The notes under the pieces: generated by a model | The model's input: only the letters and a program-made list of their open reading frames with translations | What the model was told of the DNA's origin: nothing | Database searches by the model: none | Program-made: the position numbers and the translations under genes | NCBI RefSeq assembly: GCF_001995215.1 | Contig: NZ_MUXN01000024.1 | Location: forward strand, 432,752 to 496,751 | Source: Amycolatopsis azurea DSM 43854 | Lineage (GTDB): Bacteria > Actinomycetota > Actinomycetes > Mycobacteriales > Pseudonocardiaceae | Direction of reading: 5' to 3' | DNA: 64,000 bases | Shown here: piece by piece, positions 33,057 to 42,080 of the stretch | Layout of the letters: every line of letters starts with the position of its first letter | How positions within the stretch are numbered: the first letter of the stretch is position 1

Positions 33057-35870
33057 CTACGCGCCTCCCGCCGCCACGACCCCGCGCCGCAGTGCCTTCA
33101 CCGCGTCCGAAGCGGCGGCGCCGACCGGATCCGCCTTCCCGAGGACGTCACGGATCTGGTCCAGCAGGTCGATGACCTGCCGCGACCAGCGCACGAAGTC
33201 GCCCGCGGACAGCTCCTGCCCGTTCGCCTCGGCGGCGGTGAGGACCTTCTCCAGCGATTCGCCGCGCGCCCAGCGATAGACGGGCCAGGCGAACCCGGCA
33301 TCGGGCTCACGGGTGCGGTCCAGCTTGTGCCGACGCTCGTCCTCGGTGAGTTCCATCCACAGCCGCGTGGTCGCCTGCCAGGCATCGACCACCTTGCCCG
33401 CGGGCAGGCGAGGCTCCCCCGCGGTGTCGCGGCGGGCCTCGAAGACCAGCGTCGAGACGACGGCCGCGAGTTCGGCGGGCGACAGGCCCTTCCAGAGGTC
33501 GTGCCGGATGCATTCGGCGGCGAGCAGGTCGGACTCGCTGTAGAGGCGGGTGAGCCGCTTGCCGTGCTCGGTGACGCGGTCCTCGCCGTCGCCCTTGGAT
33601 TCGGGGCCGAGGTAACCGCGCTCGCCGAGCAGCCTCAGGATGCGGTCGAAGGCGCGCGCGAGCGAGTGCGTCGTCGCGGCGACCTTGCGCTCCAGTTGCT
33701 CGGTCTCCGCCGAGAGACGCTGGTAGCGCTCGACCCAGCGCAGGTTCGCCTCGCGTTCGGCCAGACCGTGGCACGGATGCGCGCGCAGCGCCCGTCGCAG
33801 CGCGGCCAGCTCACCGTCCTCATTGGCCCCGGCGCGGCGCTTTTGCCTGCCGGGCAAGGAGATTCCCGCGTTGCGCAGACTGGAGGCGATGTCGCGACGG
33901 GTCTTGGGCGAGCGCAGCTCGATGTGCTTCGGCAGCTTGATGTTCCCCAGCGCCTCCACCGGCGAAGGGAAGTCCGCCACCGAGAGTGGTCCGGACCAGC
34001 GGTCCTCGGTGACGACCACGGGCCGCGGTTCGCGGATCGGGTCGAGCCCCGGATCGACGACGACCGCGAGCCCCGCGCGCCGGCCCGCGGGCACGGCGAT
34101 GACGTCACCCTTGCGCAGCTTCTCCAGCGACTCGGCCGTACCCGCCCGGCGGGCGGAGGTGTTCTGCCGCGAAAGCGCCTTCTCCCTGGCGGAGATCTTC
34201 GCGCGGAGCTCGACGTACTCCAGCATCTCGTCGAAGTCGCCGGTGATGGCGGTGGTGTAGCCCCGCAGGGCTTCCTTGTTCCGCTCGATCCGCCGCGCCG
34301 TCCCGACCACCGATCGGTCGGCCTGGAACTGCGCGAACGACTGTTCCAGCAGGTCGCGGGCCGCCTCGGCACCGACCTGCGCGACCAGGTTCACCGCCAT
34401 GTTGTAGCCGGGCCGGAAGGACGACCGCAGCGGGTACGTCCGGGTCGAGGCCAGGCCGCCGACCTGCTTCGGGTCGATCCCCGGCTGCCAGGCGACGACG
34501 GCGTGGCCTTCGACGTCGATCCCGCGCCGCCCGGCACGCCCGGTGAGCTGCGTGTACTCCCCCGGCGTCAGGTCGACGTGCGCCTCGCCGTTGTACTTGA
34601 CCAGCCGTTCCAGGACGACGGTGCGCGCGGGCATGTTGATGCCGAGCGCGAGCGTCTCGGTCGCGAAGACGACCTTCACCAGGCCCTGGACGAACAGCTC
34701 CTCGACGGTCTCCTTGAACGCCGGGAGCAGTCCCGCGTGGTGTCCGGCGATGCCGCGTTCGAGCGCCTCGCGCCATTCCCAGTAGCCGAGGACGCCGAGG
34801 TCGCCTTCGGGCAGGTCCTTGGTGCGCTCGGCGACGATGCGGCGGACCTTCTCGACCTCCTCGGGACCGTTGAGCCGCAGCCCGGACCGGACGCACTGGC
34901 CGACAGCGGCGTCGCAGCCGGCGCGGGAGAAGATGAACACGATCGCGGGAAGCAGCCCGGCGTTGTCCAGGCGCTCGACCGTGTCGGTGCGCGACGGAGG
35001 CCGGAACCGCGGCATCCGCGACGGTGCCCCGCGACGCCCCCTCGGCCCGCGCATCCCTGCCGGGGCGAACCCCCTGCCGACCTCCTCGGTGCGGCGCAGC
35101 AGGCTGGGATTGATCCGCAGCTCGCTGCCGGGAGCGTGTTCCTCCTGGCCCGCGAACAGATCCATCAGCCGGTTGCCGACCAGCATGTGCTGCCACAGCG
35201 GCACGGGACGGTGCTCGTCGACGACGACGGTGGTGTCGCCGCGGACCTCGACGAGCCATTCGCCGAACTCCTCGGCGTTGCTCACCGTGGCCGACAGTCC
35301 GACGACCCGCACGTGCTCGGGCAGGTGGAGGATGACCTCTTCCCAGACGGCGCCGCGGAACCGGTCGGCGAGGTAGTGGACCTCGTCCATCACCACGTAC
35401 GCGAGCTCTCCGATGGTCGAGGACCCGGCGTAGAGCATGTTGCGCAGGACCTCGGTGGTCATGACCACGACCTGCGCGTTGCCGTTGATCGAGGTGTCAC
35501 CGGTCAGCAGGCCGACGGCGTCCGTGCCGTAGCGGCCGACGAGGTCGGCGTACTTCTGGTTCGACAACGCCTTGATGGGTGTCGTGTAGAAGCACTTGCG
35601 GCCTTCGGCGAGGGCGAGGTGCACCGCGAACTCACCGACCACGGTCTTCCCGGCGCCGGTGGGCGCGCAGACGAGCACGCCGTGCCCGTCTTCGAGCGCC
35701 TCGCAGCCGCGGACCTGGAAGTCGTCGAATTCGAACGACGACTCCGCCGCGAAGCGGGTCAGCTGAGGGTACTGAGCGCGGCGCTGGGAGGCTGCGTAAG
35801 CCTCGGCCGGGGTCTGGGGAGGGCTATTGACCACTTCGTCAGGGTTCCATACCCCACCGACAGTTCGCAC
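33057..35870 (-). CDS. helY: DEAD/DEAH-box RNA helicase HelY
   Basis: This 937-residue protein follows the Ski2/Mtr4-type HelY family: Walker A APTGAGKT, motif Ia TTPIKALSNQKYADL, DEVH box, SAT motif (GLSATVSNAEEFG), and the helicase C-domain with QLTGRAGRRGID. The C-terminal half carries the rRNA-processing arch and DSHCT domains. It sits next to the exonuclease and tat genes, as in Mycobacterium (Rv2092c). The GTG at 35870 is used; GTG 35834 would remove 12 residues. The role is RNA unwinding, probably in RNA turnover. Confidence 0.95.
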   Translation of the reverse strand: MRTVGGVWNPDEVVNSPPQTPAEAYAASQRRAQYPQLTRFAAESSFEFDDFQVRGCEALEDGHGVLVCAPTGAGKTVVGEFAVHLALAEGRKCFYTTPIKALSNQKYADLVGRYGTDAVGLLTGDTSINGNAQVVVMTTEVLRNMLYAGSSTIGELAYVVMDEVHYLADRFRGAVWEEVILHLPEHVRVVGLSATVSNAEEFGEWLVEVRGDTTVVVDEHRPVPLWQHMLVGNRLMDLFAGQEEHAPGSELRINPSLLRRTEEVGRGFAPAGMRGPRGRRGAPSRMPRFRPPSRTDTVERLDNAGLLPAIVFIFSRAGCDAAVGQCVRSGLRLNGPEEVEKVRRIVAERTKDLPEGDLGVLGYWEWREALERGIAGHHAGLLPAFKETVEELFVQGLVKVVFATETLALGINMPARTVVLERLVKYNGEAHVDLTPGEYTQLTGRAGRRGIDVEGHAVVAWQPGIDPKQVGGLASTRTYPLRSSFRPGYNMAVNLVAQVGAEAARDLLEQSFAQFQADRSVVGTARRIERNKEALRGYTTAITGDFDEMLEYVELRAKISAREKALSRQNTSARRAGTAESLEKLRKGDVIAVPAGRRAGLAVVVDPGLDPIREPRPVVVTEDRWSGPLSVADFPSPVEALGNIKLPKHIELRSPKTRRDIASSLRNAGISLPGRQKRRAGANEDGELAALRRALRAHPCHGLAEREANLRWVERYQRLSAETEQLERKVAATTHSLARAFDRILRLLGERGYLGPESKGDGEDRVTEHGKRLTRLYSESDLLAAECIRHDLWKGLSPAELAAVVSTLVFEARRDTAGEPRLPAGKVVDAWQATTRLWMELTEDERRHKLDRTREPDAGFAWPVYRWARGESLEKVLTAAEANGQELSAGDFVRWSRQVIDLLDQIRDVLGKADPVGAAASDAVKALRRGVVAAGGA

Positions 35871-35906
35871 TCGGTGTGACGATCTCGGGAACGTCCGGCG
35901 TGGTGC

Positions 35907-35950
35907 TCGTGAGTGGTGAGGACGGTTCTAACCGTCCTCACCACTCACGA
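35907..35950. repeat. 44-bp palindrome, family B copy 3
   Basis: Twenty-base perfect arms (TCGTGAGTGGTGAGGACGGT) flank a TCTA loop. The GTTCTAAC centre and outer TCGTGAGTGGT are shared with the two copies downstream of helY. This one lies just upstream of helY, between it and dagK. Confidence 0.9.
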
Positions 35951-36044
35951 CGTTTGACCGCTCGGTGCCATACTCGGGAAAGGGTCCTTCACGCGCCGCC
36001 GACGTGACTGCTGGTGCTTGCGGGCGAGGAAGGACGAGACAGCC

Positions 36045-36920
36045 TCAGCCGACGACGGTGAGCGCGCCGGGGACGCAGGTGATGTCGATCGGCAGTCCGC
36101 CCAGCGGCTCGCCGTCGGCGTAGACCGGCAGATCGCTGCCCGCCAGATGGAGCCGGCTCGCCTTCAGGGTTCGGACCGCCGGATGGTCGACGTGCGCTCC
36201 CGAGCGGACACCCGGCAGCATCCGCAGCAGGTCGCGACGGGTCGCGGCGCCCACGACGGTGATGTCGAACCGGCCGTCCTCCGGATCTGCTCCTGGGCAG
36301 ATCCGCATGCCACCGCCGTAGAACGGGGTGTTGCCGACGGCGATCATGGTGGCGTCGAGTTCGAGGGTCTCGACGTCGGTGCGGAGCACCACCGGACGCG
36401 GCCGGAACGCGGCGAGCTCGGCCAGGATCGCGAGGTCGTAGCGACGCGGGCCGCGAGGCCAGGTCAGCCGGTTGGCGCGTTCGGTGACGAGCGCGTCGAA
36501 GCCCGAACACAGCACGGTGGCGAACCATTCGCCACCGGCCCGACCGAGATCGACACGCCGCCGCTTGCCTTCCGCGATCCGCCGGGCGGCGAGATCGACG
36601 GCCGCGTGCGGATTCTCCGGGATCCCGAGCGCCCTGGCGAAGTCGTTGCCGGTGCCCGCGGGGACGAGCCCGAGCGCGACGCCGGTTTCGGCGCAGAACT
36701 GGACGCCTTGATGCGCCGCGCCGTCACCGCCGAGGACGACGAGGACGTCCAGGCCTTCCGCCCGCGAGTCGGTCATCAGCGCGCGGGACTCTTCGACGGT
36801 GTCGGCCACGAGGACGTCGAGCCGGTCCACGACGGGCCGCAGCCGCGCCGCGACCGACTCCATCAGCCGTCCCGCGCTCCCGTTACCGGAGGCGGGGTGG
36901 ACGGCCAGTGCCGCGTGCAT
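36045..36920 (-). CDS. Diacylglycerol kinase-like lipid kinase
   Basis: This 291-residue protein has the DAGK catalytic signature: VVLGGDGAAHQ and VPAGTGNDFARALGI, followed by the lipid kinase C-domain with the DGEPLGG segment. It is the type that phosphorylates diacylglycerol or related lipids. ATG 36920 lies 7 bases after the tatC stop; GTG 36962 would overlap tatC. The pair is probably one transcript. Confidence 0.9.
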   Translation of the reverse strand: MHAALAVHPASGNGSAGRLMESVAARLRPVVDRLDVLVADTVEESRALMTDSRAEGLDVLVVLGGDGAAHQGVQFCAETGVALGLVPAGTGNDFARALGIPENPHAAVDLAARRIAEGKRRRVDLGRAGGEWFATVLCSGFDALVTERANRLTWPRGPRRYDLAILAELAAFRPRPVVLRTDVETLELDATMIAVGNTPFYGGGMRICPGADPEDGRFDITVVGAATRRDLLRMLPGVRSGAHVDHPAVRTLKASRLHLAGSDLPVYADGEPLGGLPIDITCVPGALTVVG

Positions 36921-36927
36921 CCCGGGA

Positions 36928-37896
36928 TCAGGTGACGTCGTCGGTGTTGGGCCGCTTGCCACCGGCGGTGGTCGAGGGCTCGTCCTCGATCGTGCTCGGC
37001 GTGTAGTCGAACGGCGCGGCCTCGTCGTCGTCGAGCTTGTCCCAGCCCTCGTCCTCGCGCACCTTGTCGAGCTTCCGGTCGTGGAAACGCGCGATCTGGA
37101 TCGACAGCTCCAGCAGCACGATCAGCGCGGCGGACAGGCCGAGCATGGAGAACGGGTCCGAACCGGGCGTCGCGAAGGCCGCGAAGACGAACACGATCAT
37201 GATCAGGCCGCGACGCCACTTCTTCAGCGTCTGGTACTTGAGGACGCCGACGCGGTTCAGCATCACCACGAGCAGCGGAAGCTCGAAACTGACGCCGAAG
37301 ATCAACAGCAGTGAAAGGATGAAGGAGACGTACTTGTCCGCGGTCAACGCGGTGATGAACTGATCGCCACCGAAGTTCATCAGCAGTTCGAGAGCGTGCG
37401 GCACGAGGAGGTAGGCCAGCACGGCACCTCCGGCGAAGAGCACCGACGCGAACGCGACAAACGTCAGCGCGTACTTCCGCTCCTTGGAGTACAGACCGGG
37501 GGCGACGAACGCCCAGATCTGGTACAGCCACAACGGCGAAAACAGGACGGCACCGCCGGCGAGACCGACCTTCAACTGCGTCATGAACGCTTCGAAGGGC
37601 ACGGTCTGCAACAGCTTGCACCCACCGGTGGGGCCGTCGAACCGGCGTTCGGCGGGCACCGCGCAGTAGGGGTCGGTCAGCAGCTTGCCCAGCGACGGGA
37701 TCGGGCCGATCGTCGTCTGGAACCAGATGAAGCCGATGATTCCGCCCGCGACGAGAGCGAGCAGCGCGAAACCCAGCCGGCGCCGGAACTCGTAGATGTG
37801 CTCGATGAGCGTCATCGTGCCGTCGGGATTGGTCCGACGGCTGCGCTTGTGCCGCTTGGTGCCGCGGCGTTCCTCACCGGAGGCGGAATCCGCCAC
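36928..37896 (-). CDS. tatC: Sec-independent protein translocase TatC
   Basis: The 322-residue protein has six membrane helices and the TatC N-terminal motif MTLIEHIYEFRRRL, the region that recognises the twin-arginine signal. The glutamate of EFRRRL and the loop FEAFMTQLKVGLAGG are typical. Both termini are cytoplasmic; the C-terminus carries an acidic extension of about 60 residues. With TatA it exports folded proteins. Confidence 0.96.
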   Translation of the reverse strand: MADSASGEERRGTKRHKRSRRTNPDGTMTLIEHIYEFRRRLGFALLALVAGGIIGFIWFQTTIGPIPSLGKLLTDPYCAVPAERRFDGPTGGCKLLQTVPFEAFMTQLKVGLAGGAVLFSPLWLYQIWAFVAPGLYSKERKYALTFVAFASVLFAGGAVLAYLLVPHALELLMNFGGDQFITALTADKYVSFILSLLLIFGVSFELPLLVVMLNRVGVLKYQTLKKWRRGLIMIVFVFAAFATPGSDPFSMLGLSAALIVLLELSIQIARFHDRKLDKVREDEGWDKLDDDEAAPFDYTPSTIEDEPSTTAGGKRPNTDDVT

Positions 37897-38006
37897 TGGA
37901 CAGTCCGTTCTCGTCAGGGTCCACCATGAGCGCGCCGTGACTTCGGCGCGCTCATCCGCGAACAGGCTCCGCTTGCCTGGCTAGAAGCTGCTTGCTAAAA
38001 GATCGC

Positions 38007-38348
38007 TCAGCTGGCGTTCTTCTGCGCCTGCTCCGCCGGAGCGGGCATGGCGGCCTGCTGCTTCTTGAGCTCGTCGAGCTGACGCTGGAGGTCGGCGACC
38101 TGCTTGTCCTGCGCGGACGCGGCAGGAGCGGCGGGAGCGGGCGTGGTGGCCTGCGGCAGCTGCTTGGTCTCGACCTCTTCGGTCTCGGCGGCCTTGTCCT
38201 TGTCCCCGGCCATGTCCTTGGTCTCGGCCTTGAAGATCTTCATGGACTTGCCGATGGACCGCGCGGCGTCCGGAAGCCTCTTGGCGCCGAACAGCAGAAC
38301 AACGACGAGCACCAGGATGATGATGTGCCACGGCTGCAGCGCGTTCAT
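38007..38348 (-). CDS. tatA: Sec-independent protein translocase TatA
   Basis: The 113-residue protein has the TatA fold: a single N-terminal membrane helix (PWHIIILVLVVVLLFG), hinge FGAKRLPDAARSIGKSMKIFK amphipathic helix, then an acidic tail with Ala/Pro/Gln-rich segments. GGAGG lies upstream of ATG 38348. No tatB is nearby, which is normal in actinobacteria where it is located elsewhere. Confidence 0.95.
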   Translation of the reverse strand: MNALQPWHIIILVLVVVLLFGAKRLPDAARSIGKSMKIFKAETKDMAGDKDKAAETEEVETKQLPQATTPAPAAPAASAQDKQVADLQRQLDELKKQQAAMPAPAEQAQKNAS

Positions 38349-38385
38349 CGTTTGCGGCCTCCTTCTCGAGTCTCTTGGTGTGATG

Positions 38386-38595
38386 TTACCGGTCTTCGAG
38401 CCCACGTCGTTGCGCGATCGCCACGCGCAGCGCGGCCGACCGAGCACGAAGCAGCCCTGTCCGTTTTCGGGTGTTCGTAGCCACCATGCTCATCGTATGG
38501 GTGAGCACGCGCAAGACTCTGCGTAATTTGATGAGCAAAACGAAGAGCAGGATCAGCCCGGCGACGGCGAGCGCGATGCTCGGCAGGTACGACAC
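38386..38595 (-). CDS. Small single-helix membrane protein
   Basis: This 69-residue protein has one helix near the N-terminus (LPSIALAVAGLILLFVLLIKL) and a basic cytoplasmic tail. It sits between tatA and pafC, and a small membrane protein of this sort is found in the same slot in related genomes by my recollection. No functional motif was recognised. Confidence 0.65.
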   Translation of the reverse strand: MSYLPSIALAVAGLILLFVLLIKLRRVLRVLTHTMSMVATNTRKRTGLLRARSAALRVAIAQRRGLEDR

Positions 38596-38604
38596 GGCGT
38601 CACC

Positions 38605-39582
38605 CTACTGCTCGTAGGTTGACGTTAGGTGACGAGCCCGGGCCAGCGCGTCGGCCGCTCGTCGACGAACCGCCTCGGCGAGTGTGGCGGGGCTCTCCAC
38701 CTGCGCGTCCCCGCCCAGACCGAGGACGAGCCGGACCATCCACGACTCGTCGGCGTAGCGCATCCGGATCCGCAGCCGCCCGCCGTCGAGCTCGTCCAGT
38801 TCCTCGCAGGGGTAGTACTCGGCTACCCAGCGTGCGTCGGGGTCGAGGGCGAGGACGGCTTCCTGCTGATCGGGACGGGGCCGGAAAACACCATCGGAAA
38901 TGTCAGTCGGCTGGGCGTGCGCCGGCGGGACGGCGGGTTCGTCGAGCACGGTGAGCTCGTCGATGCGGTCGAGCCGGAACAGCCGGACACCTTCGGCGCG
39001 GCGGCACCACGCTTCGAGGTAGCCGACCGTCTGGACGATGAGCAACCGCATCGGATCGACGGTGCGCTCGGTGATCTCGTCCTTCGACGCCGTGTAGTAC
39101 CGGATCCGCAACGCGCGCTTCGCGGTCAGAGCGGCCCGGACGGCTTCGCGGGTACCGGCGGTCTTCTTGCCTTCCCGCACTCCCCCGCCGACGACGATCC
39201 CCGACGGCTGGGCCTGGCCCGCGGCCGCCTCGATCTTCGCGATGGCGCGGCGGACCGCGTCGGCGTCGACCACGCCGGGCGTCTCGGCCAGGGCCCGCAG
39301 CGCGACGAGCATGGCCGTCGCCTCGCCGCCCGTGAGCCGCAGCGGACGGTTCATGCCGGCGTCGTGCGTGACGACGATCGTGTCGCCCTCGAAGGAGAGG
39401 TCGATCAGGTCACCGGGACCGTAGCCGGGCAGTCCGCACATCCACAGCAGTTCGAGGTCCTTGCGCAGCTGCTTGGGCGTGACGTCGAAATCGTGGGCGG
39501 CGTCGGTGATCTTGATACCGGGCCGGGCGAGCAGGTACGGCACGAGCGCGAGCAGGCGCGGCATCCGTCCGGTGGCGCTCAT
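38605..39582 (-). CDS. pafC: WYL-domain regulator PafC
   Basis: This 325-residue protein has an N-terminal winged helix (about residues 5-60) and a WYL domain (about 145-230, LRIRYYTASKDEITERTVDPMRLL) with a C-terminal WCX extension. It overlaps pafB by 4 bases and is transcribed after it. In mycobacteria PafB and PafC form a heterodimer that activates DNA damage genes independently of LexA/RecA. The role here is inferred from synteny and family. Confidence 0.93.
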   Translation of the reverse strand: MSATGRMPRLLALVPYLLARPGIKITDAAHDFDVTPKQLRKDLELLWMCGLPGYGPGDLIDLSFEGDTIVVTHDAGMNRPLRLTGGEATAMLVALRALAETPGVVDADAVRRAIAKIEAAAGQAQPSGIVVGGGVREGKKTAGTREAVRAALTAKRALRIRYYTASKDEITERTVDPMRLLIVQTVGYLEAWCRRAEGVRLFRLDRIDELTVLDEPAVPPAHAQPTDISDGVFRPRPDQQEAVLALDPDARWVAEYYPCEELDELDGGRLRIRMRYADESWMVRLVLGLGGDAQVESPATLAEAVRRRAADALARARHLTSTYEQ

Positions 39583-40559
39583 CGGGCACCGCCCGCGTGC
39601 GCGACGGCTTCGAGGCGGCTGAAGACCGACTTCGCGAGGATTTCGGGTTCGAGGACGAGCACGTCCGGGCCGTGAGCCGCGAGCCAGTCGGCCGCGGATT
39701 CGGGGTAGTACAGCTCGATCTCCACGAGGTCGCCTTCTTCTCCCCCGGCCTCACCGCGACCGACCACCCGGCCGCGGCGGCGGACCCCGGCGGCCCGGCC
39801 GTCGGCGACCCAGACGCTGGCGATGGTCGCCGCGGACGGGTCCTCGCTGCTGCTGGCGGAGACCATCTGCAGCAGGTTGACCCCTTCCGGGCGCTCGACG
39901 ACGCCGGTCTTCCCGAAGGCGTCGACCTTCCCGGTCACGCGCGAAAGCCGGAAACAGCGGGAAGCGCCACGGTCCCTGTCATGCCCGACGACGTACCAGC
40001 GCCCCTTCCAGGACACCACGCCCCACGGTTCGAGGGTGCGAATCTTGCGCTCGGCCGAGCCGCTGCGGCGGTATTCGAAGCGCACCGCCTGCCCGGCCTG
40101 GACGGCGGCGAGCAACGGGCCGAACGCCGGTTCGGCGCGGACACGCGGTTCGACGACCGTCGGGGCGTGGTCGTCGACCTCGACTCCGGCGGCGCGAAGC
40201 TTCACCAGCGCGCCTTGGGCCTCCCCCGTCAGTTCCGGGGAATCCCAGAGCCGGACGGCGAGCCCGACCGCGGTCGCCTCGTCGGGCGCGAGGTCGATTT
40301 CGCCGAGTTCGTAGTCGCGGCGCGCGATGCGGTAGCCGTCGATCGCGTCGAACGCGGAGTTGCGGCCGGTCTCCAAAGGGATGCCGAGTTCGCGCAGTTC
40401 GGTCTTGTCGCGCTCGAACATGCGGAAGTAGGCCTCGTCGCTGGCCGCGTCGGCGTACCCGGGCACGATGCCCCGGATCCGTTCGGCGGTGAGGTACTGC
40501 CGGGTGGACAGCAGGGCCAGGACCAGGTTGACCAATCGTTCGGCGCGTGCGGTGGACAC
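39579..40559 (-). CDS. pafB: WYL-domain regulator PafB
   Basis: This 326-residue protein has an HTH (about residues 8-70) and a WYL domain (about 165-235, VRFEYRRSGSAERKIRTLEPWGVVSWKGRWYVVGHD) that fits the WYL signature well. It is followed by pafC with a 4-base overlap. In mycobacteria it is encoded next to pafA; here pafA is 7.5 kb away. Confidence 0.94.
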   Translation of the reverse strand: MSTARAERLVNLVLALLSTRQYLTAERIRGIVPGYADAASDEAYFRMFERDKTELRELGIPLETGRNSAFDAIDGYRIARRDYELGEIDLAPDEATAVGLAVRLWDSPELTGEAQGALVKLRAAGVEVDDHAPTVVEPRVRAEPAFGPLLAAVQAGQAVRFEYRRSGSAERKIRTLEPWGVVSWKGRWYVVGHDRDRGASRCFRLSRVTGKVDAFGKTGVVERPEGVNLLQMVSASSSEDPSAATIASVWVADGRAAGVRRRGRVVGRGEAGGEEGDLVEIELYYPESAADWLAAHGPDVLVLEPEILAKSVFSRLEAVAHAGGAR

Positions 40560-40568
40560 CCGCTTACC

Positions 40569-41000
40569 CTAGCCCGCGCCGTCCGACCCGATGGTGAGAG
40601 CCGCCGATCGCGCGTCGTAACGATCCCTGGCGGACTCGACCTCGTCGAACCGGGTCTCGGCCCAGTCCTTGATCCCGGCCAGCAACTGACGGAGGCTCCG
40701 GCCGAGCTCGGTCAGTTCGTAGTCGACGCGGACCGGCACACATGCCGTGACGGTCCGGGTCAGCAGGCCGTCCCGTTCCAGGGTCCGCAGGGTCTGCGTG
40801 AGCATCTTCTGGCTGACGCCGGCGATCCGGCGCGAGAGGTCGCTGTAGCGCTGGGGCCCGTCTCCGAGCGCGACGAGGATCAGGCTGACCCACTTGCCCG
40901 AGACCTCGTCGAGCAGCTTCCGGGCCGGGCAGGCGGCGAGGTAGGCGTCGTAGGCCCGTTTCTCCTCTTCTCGGCGTTCCTGTGCCGTGCGCGTGACCAC
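40569..41000 (-). CDS. HxlR-family transcription regulator
   Basis: This 143-residue protein has the HxlR winged helix: CPARKLLDEVSGKWVSLILVALGDGPQRYSDLSRRIAGVSQKMLTQTLRTLERDGLLTR. The GTG at 41000 is preferred because GGAGG lies 10 bases upstream; longer starts (41069) would run into the divergent promoter. It is divergent from the quinone reductase gene and probably controls it in response to electrophiles, as other HxlR regulators do. Confidence 0.9.
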   Translation of the reverse strand: MVTRTAQERREEEKRAYDAYLAACPARKLLDEVSGKWVSLILVALGDGPQRYSDLSRRIAGVSQKMLTQTLRTLERDGLLTRTVTACVPVRVDYELTELGRSLRQLLAGIKDWAETRFDEVESARDRYDARSAALTIGSDGAG

Positions 41001-41040
41001 GGTTCGCGTACCTCCGCGTGGGTTGGGCACCTCGAGGTGC

Positions 41041-41062
41041 GTACTTCCCGACGGAGAGTAAC
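41041..41062. promoter_or_regulatory. Candidate HxlR binding site
   Basis: GTACTT-N10-AGTAAC, an imperfect inverted repeat in the divergent gap between the HxlR and quinone reductase genes. HxlR family operators commonly contain GTAC/TAC half-sites. It is low-complexity support only. Confidence 0.45.
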
Positions 41063-41104
41063 TCCCCATACGTTCGCCGGGGAACGACACCTTGGAGGGG
41101 AACG

Positions 41105-42043
41105 ATGCGCGCAGTGGTGGTCCGCCGGTTCGGCGGACCTGAGGTCCTGGAGTTCACGGAGCAGCCGATGCCTGTGCCGGGGATCGGCCAGGTCCGGGTG
41201 AAGGTGGCTGCGGCTGCGGTCAATCCGGTCGACGCCGCGACCAGGTCGGGTTTCCTGACCGAGGCGGGGATCATCCCGCCGCGTGAGGTGCTCGGGATCG
41301 GCTGGGACGTGGCCGGGACCGTCGACGCGGTGGGCGACGGCGTCACCGGGTTCGCCGCGGGCGACGTCGTGATCGGCTTGCGGGACCGGCCGTCGGCCGC
41401 TCTCGGCACCTACGCCGAGTTCGTCGTCCTCGACGCCTCCGCGATCGCCGCCGCCCCGCGGACGGCATCCCTCGCGGAGGCCGCGACCCTGCCGCTGAAC
41501 GGTCTCACCGCGGCGCAGGCGCTCGATCTGCTCGACCTCCCACCGGGAGCGACCGTCCTGGTGACCGGCGCGGCGGGCGCCGTCGGCGGCTACGCGGTCG
41601 CTTTGGCCAAGGCGCGCGGCTTCCGTGTGGTGGCGACCGCCGGTTCCGCCGACGAAGCCTTGGTCCGGGGTTTCGGCGCGGAGGTTTTCGTGCCACGTGG
41701 CGACTTCTTGGGCGACCGTGTGCGGGCGGTGGTCCCCGGCGGTGTGGACGCGGCGCTCGACACGGCCCTGCTCGGGCTCGAAGCCTTGGACGCCGTCGCG
41801 AACCGGGGCCGGTTCGTGGTGTTCGCGGCCGGCGCAGCGCCGATTCCCTTGCGCGGCATCAGGGTCGAGCACGTCTGGATCCGCGCGGACGGTGCCGCTT
41901 TGGCCCGGCTGGCGACCTTGGCCGACGAAGGCGTCCTCGCACTCCGCGTCGCGGACACCATGCCGTTGAGCGAGGTGGTCAAGGCACACGAGCGCTTGAC
42001 GGAGGGCGGACTACGCGGGCGACTGGTGCTCACCAAAGAATAA
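41105..42043 (+). CDS. Quinone reductase-like MDR oxidoreductase
   Basis: The 312-residue medium-chain reductase lacks the zinc ligands of alcohol dehydrogenases and has the GroES-like N-domain (AAAAVNPVDAATRSG), and the NADP-binding VLVTGAAGAVGGYAVALAKARG (about 150-171). It belongs to the quinone oxidoreductase type. GGAGGGG precedes the ATG. It pairs with the divergent HxlR gene. Confidence 0.92.
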   Translation: MRAVVVRRFGGPEVLEFTEQPMPVPGIGQVRVKVAAAAVNPVDAATRSGFLTEAGIIPPREVLGIGWDVAGTVDAVGDGVTGFAAGDVVIGLRDRPSAALGTYAEFVVLDASAIAAAPRTASLAEAATLPLNGLTAAQALDLLDLPPGATVLVTGAAGAVGGYAVALAKARGFRVVATAGSADEALVRGFGAEVFVPRGDFLGDRVRAVVPGGVDAALDTALLGLEALDAVANRGRFVVFAAGAAPIPLRGIRVEHVWIRADGAALARLATLADEGVLALRVADTMPLSEVVKAHERLTEGGLRGRLVLTKE

Positions 42044-42044
42044 G

Positions 42045-42074
42045 TTGACGCTTAATTAAGCCCACGGTTATCTT
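42045..42074 (+). promoter_or_regulatory. Promoter of SRPBCC gene with palindromic spacer
   Basis: TTGACG (42045-42050) and TATCTT (42069-42074) are 18 bases apart. The spacer starts with the perfect palindrome CTTAATTAAG. The -10 ends 6 bases before the ATG, so the message is probably leaderless. A regulator could bind the palindrome. Confidence 0.55.
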
Positions 42075-42080
42075 CACGTC

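Noticed and set aside
32949..35879. A 976-codon open frame on the plus strand opposite helY
   Set aside because: It is exactly antisense to helY, has Arg/Gly/Asp/Val-rich composition typical of the complementary frame of a GC-rich gene, and shows no recognisable domain. HelY on the other strand is a clear family member.
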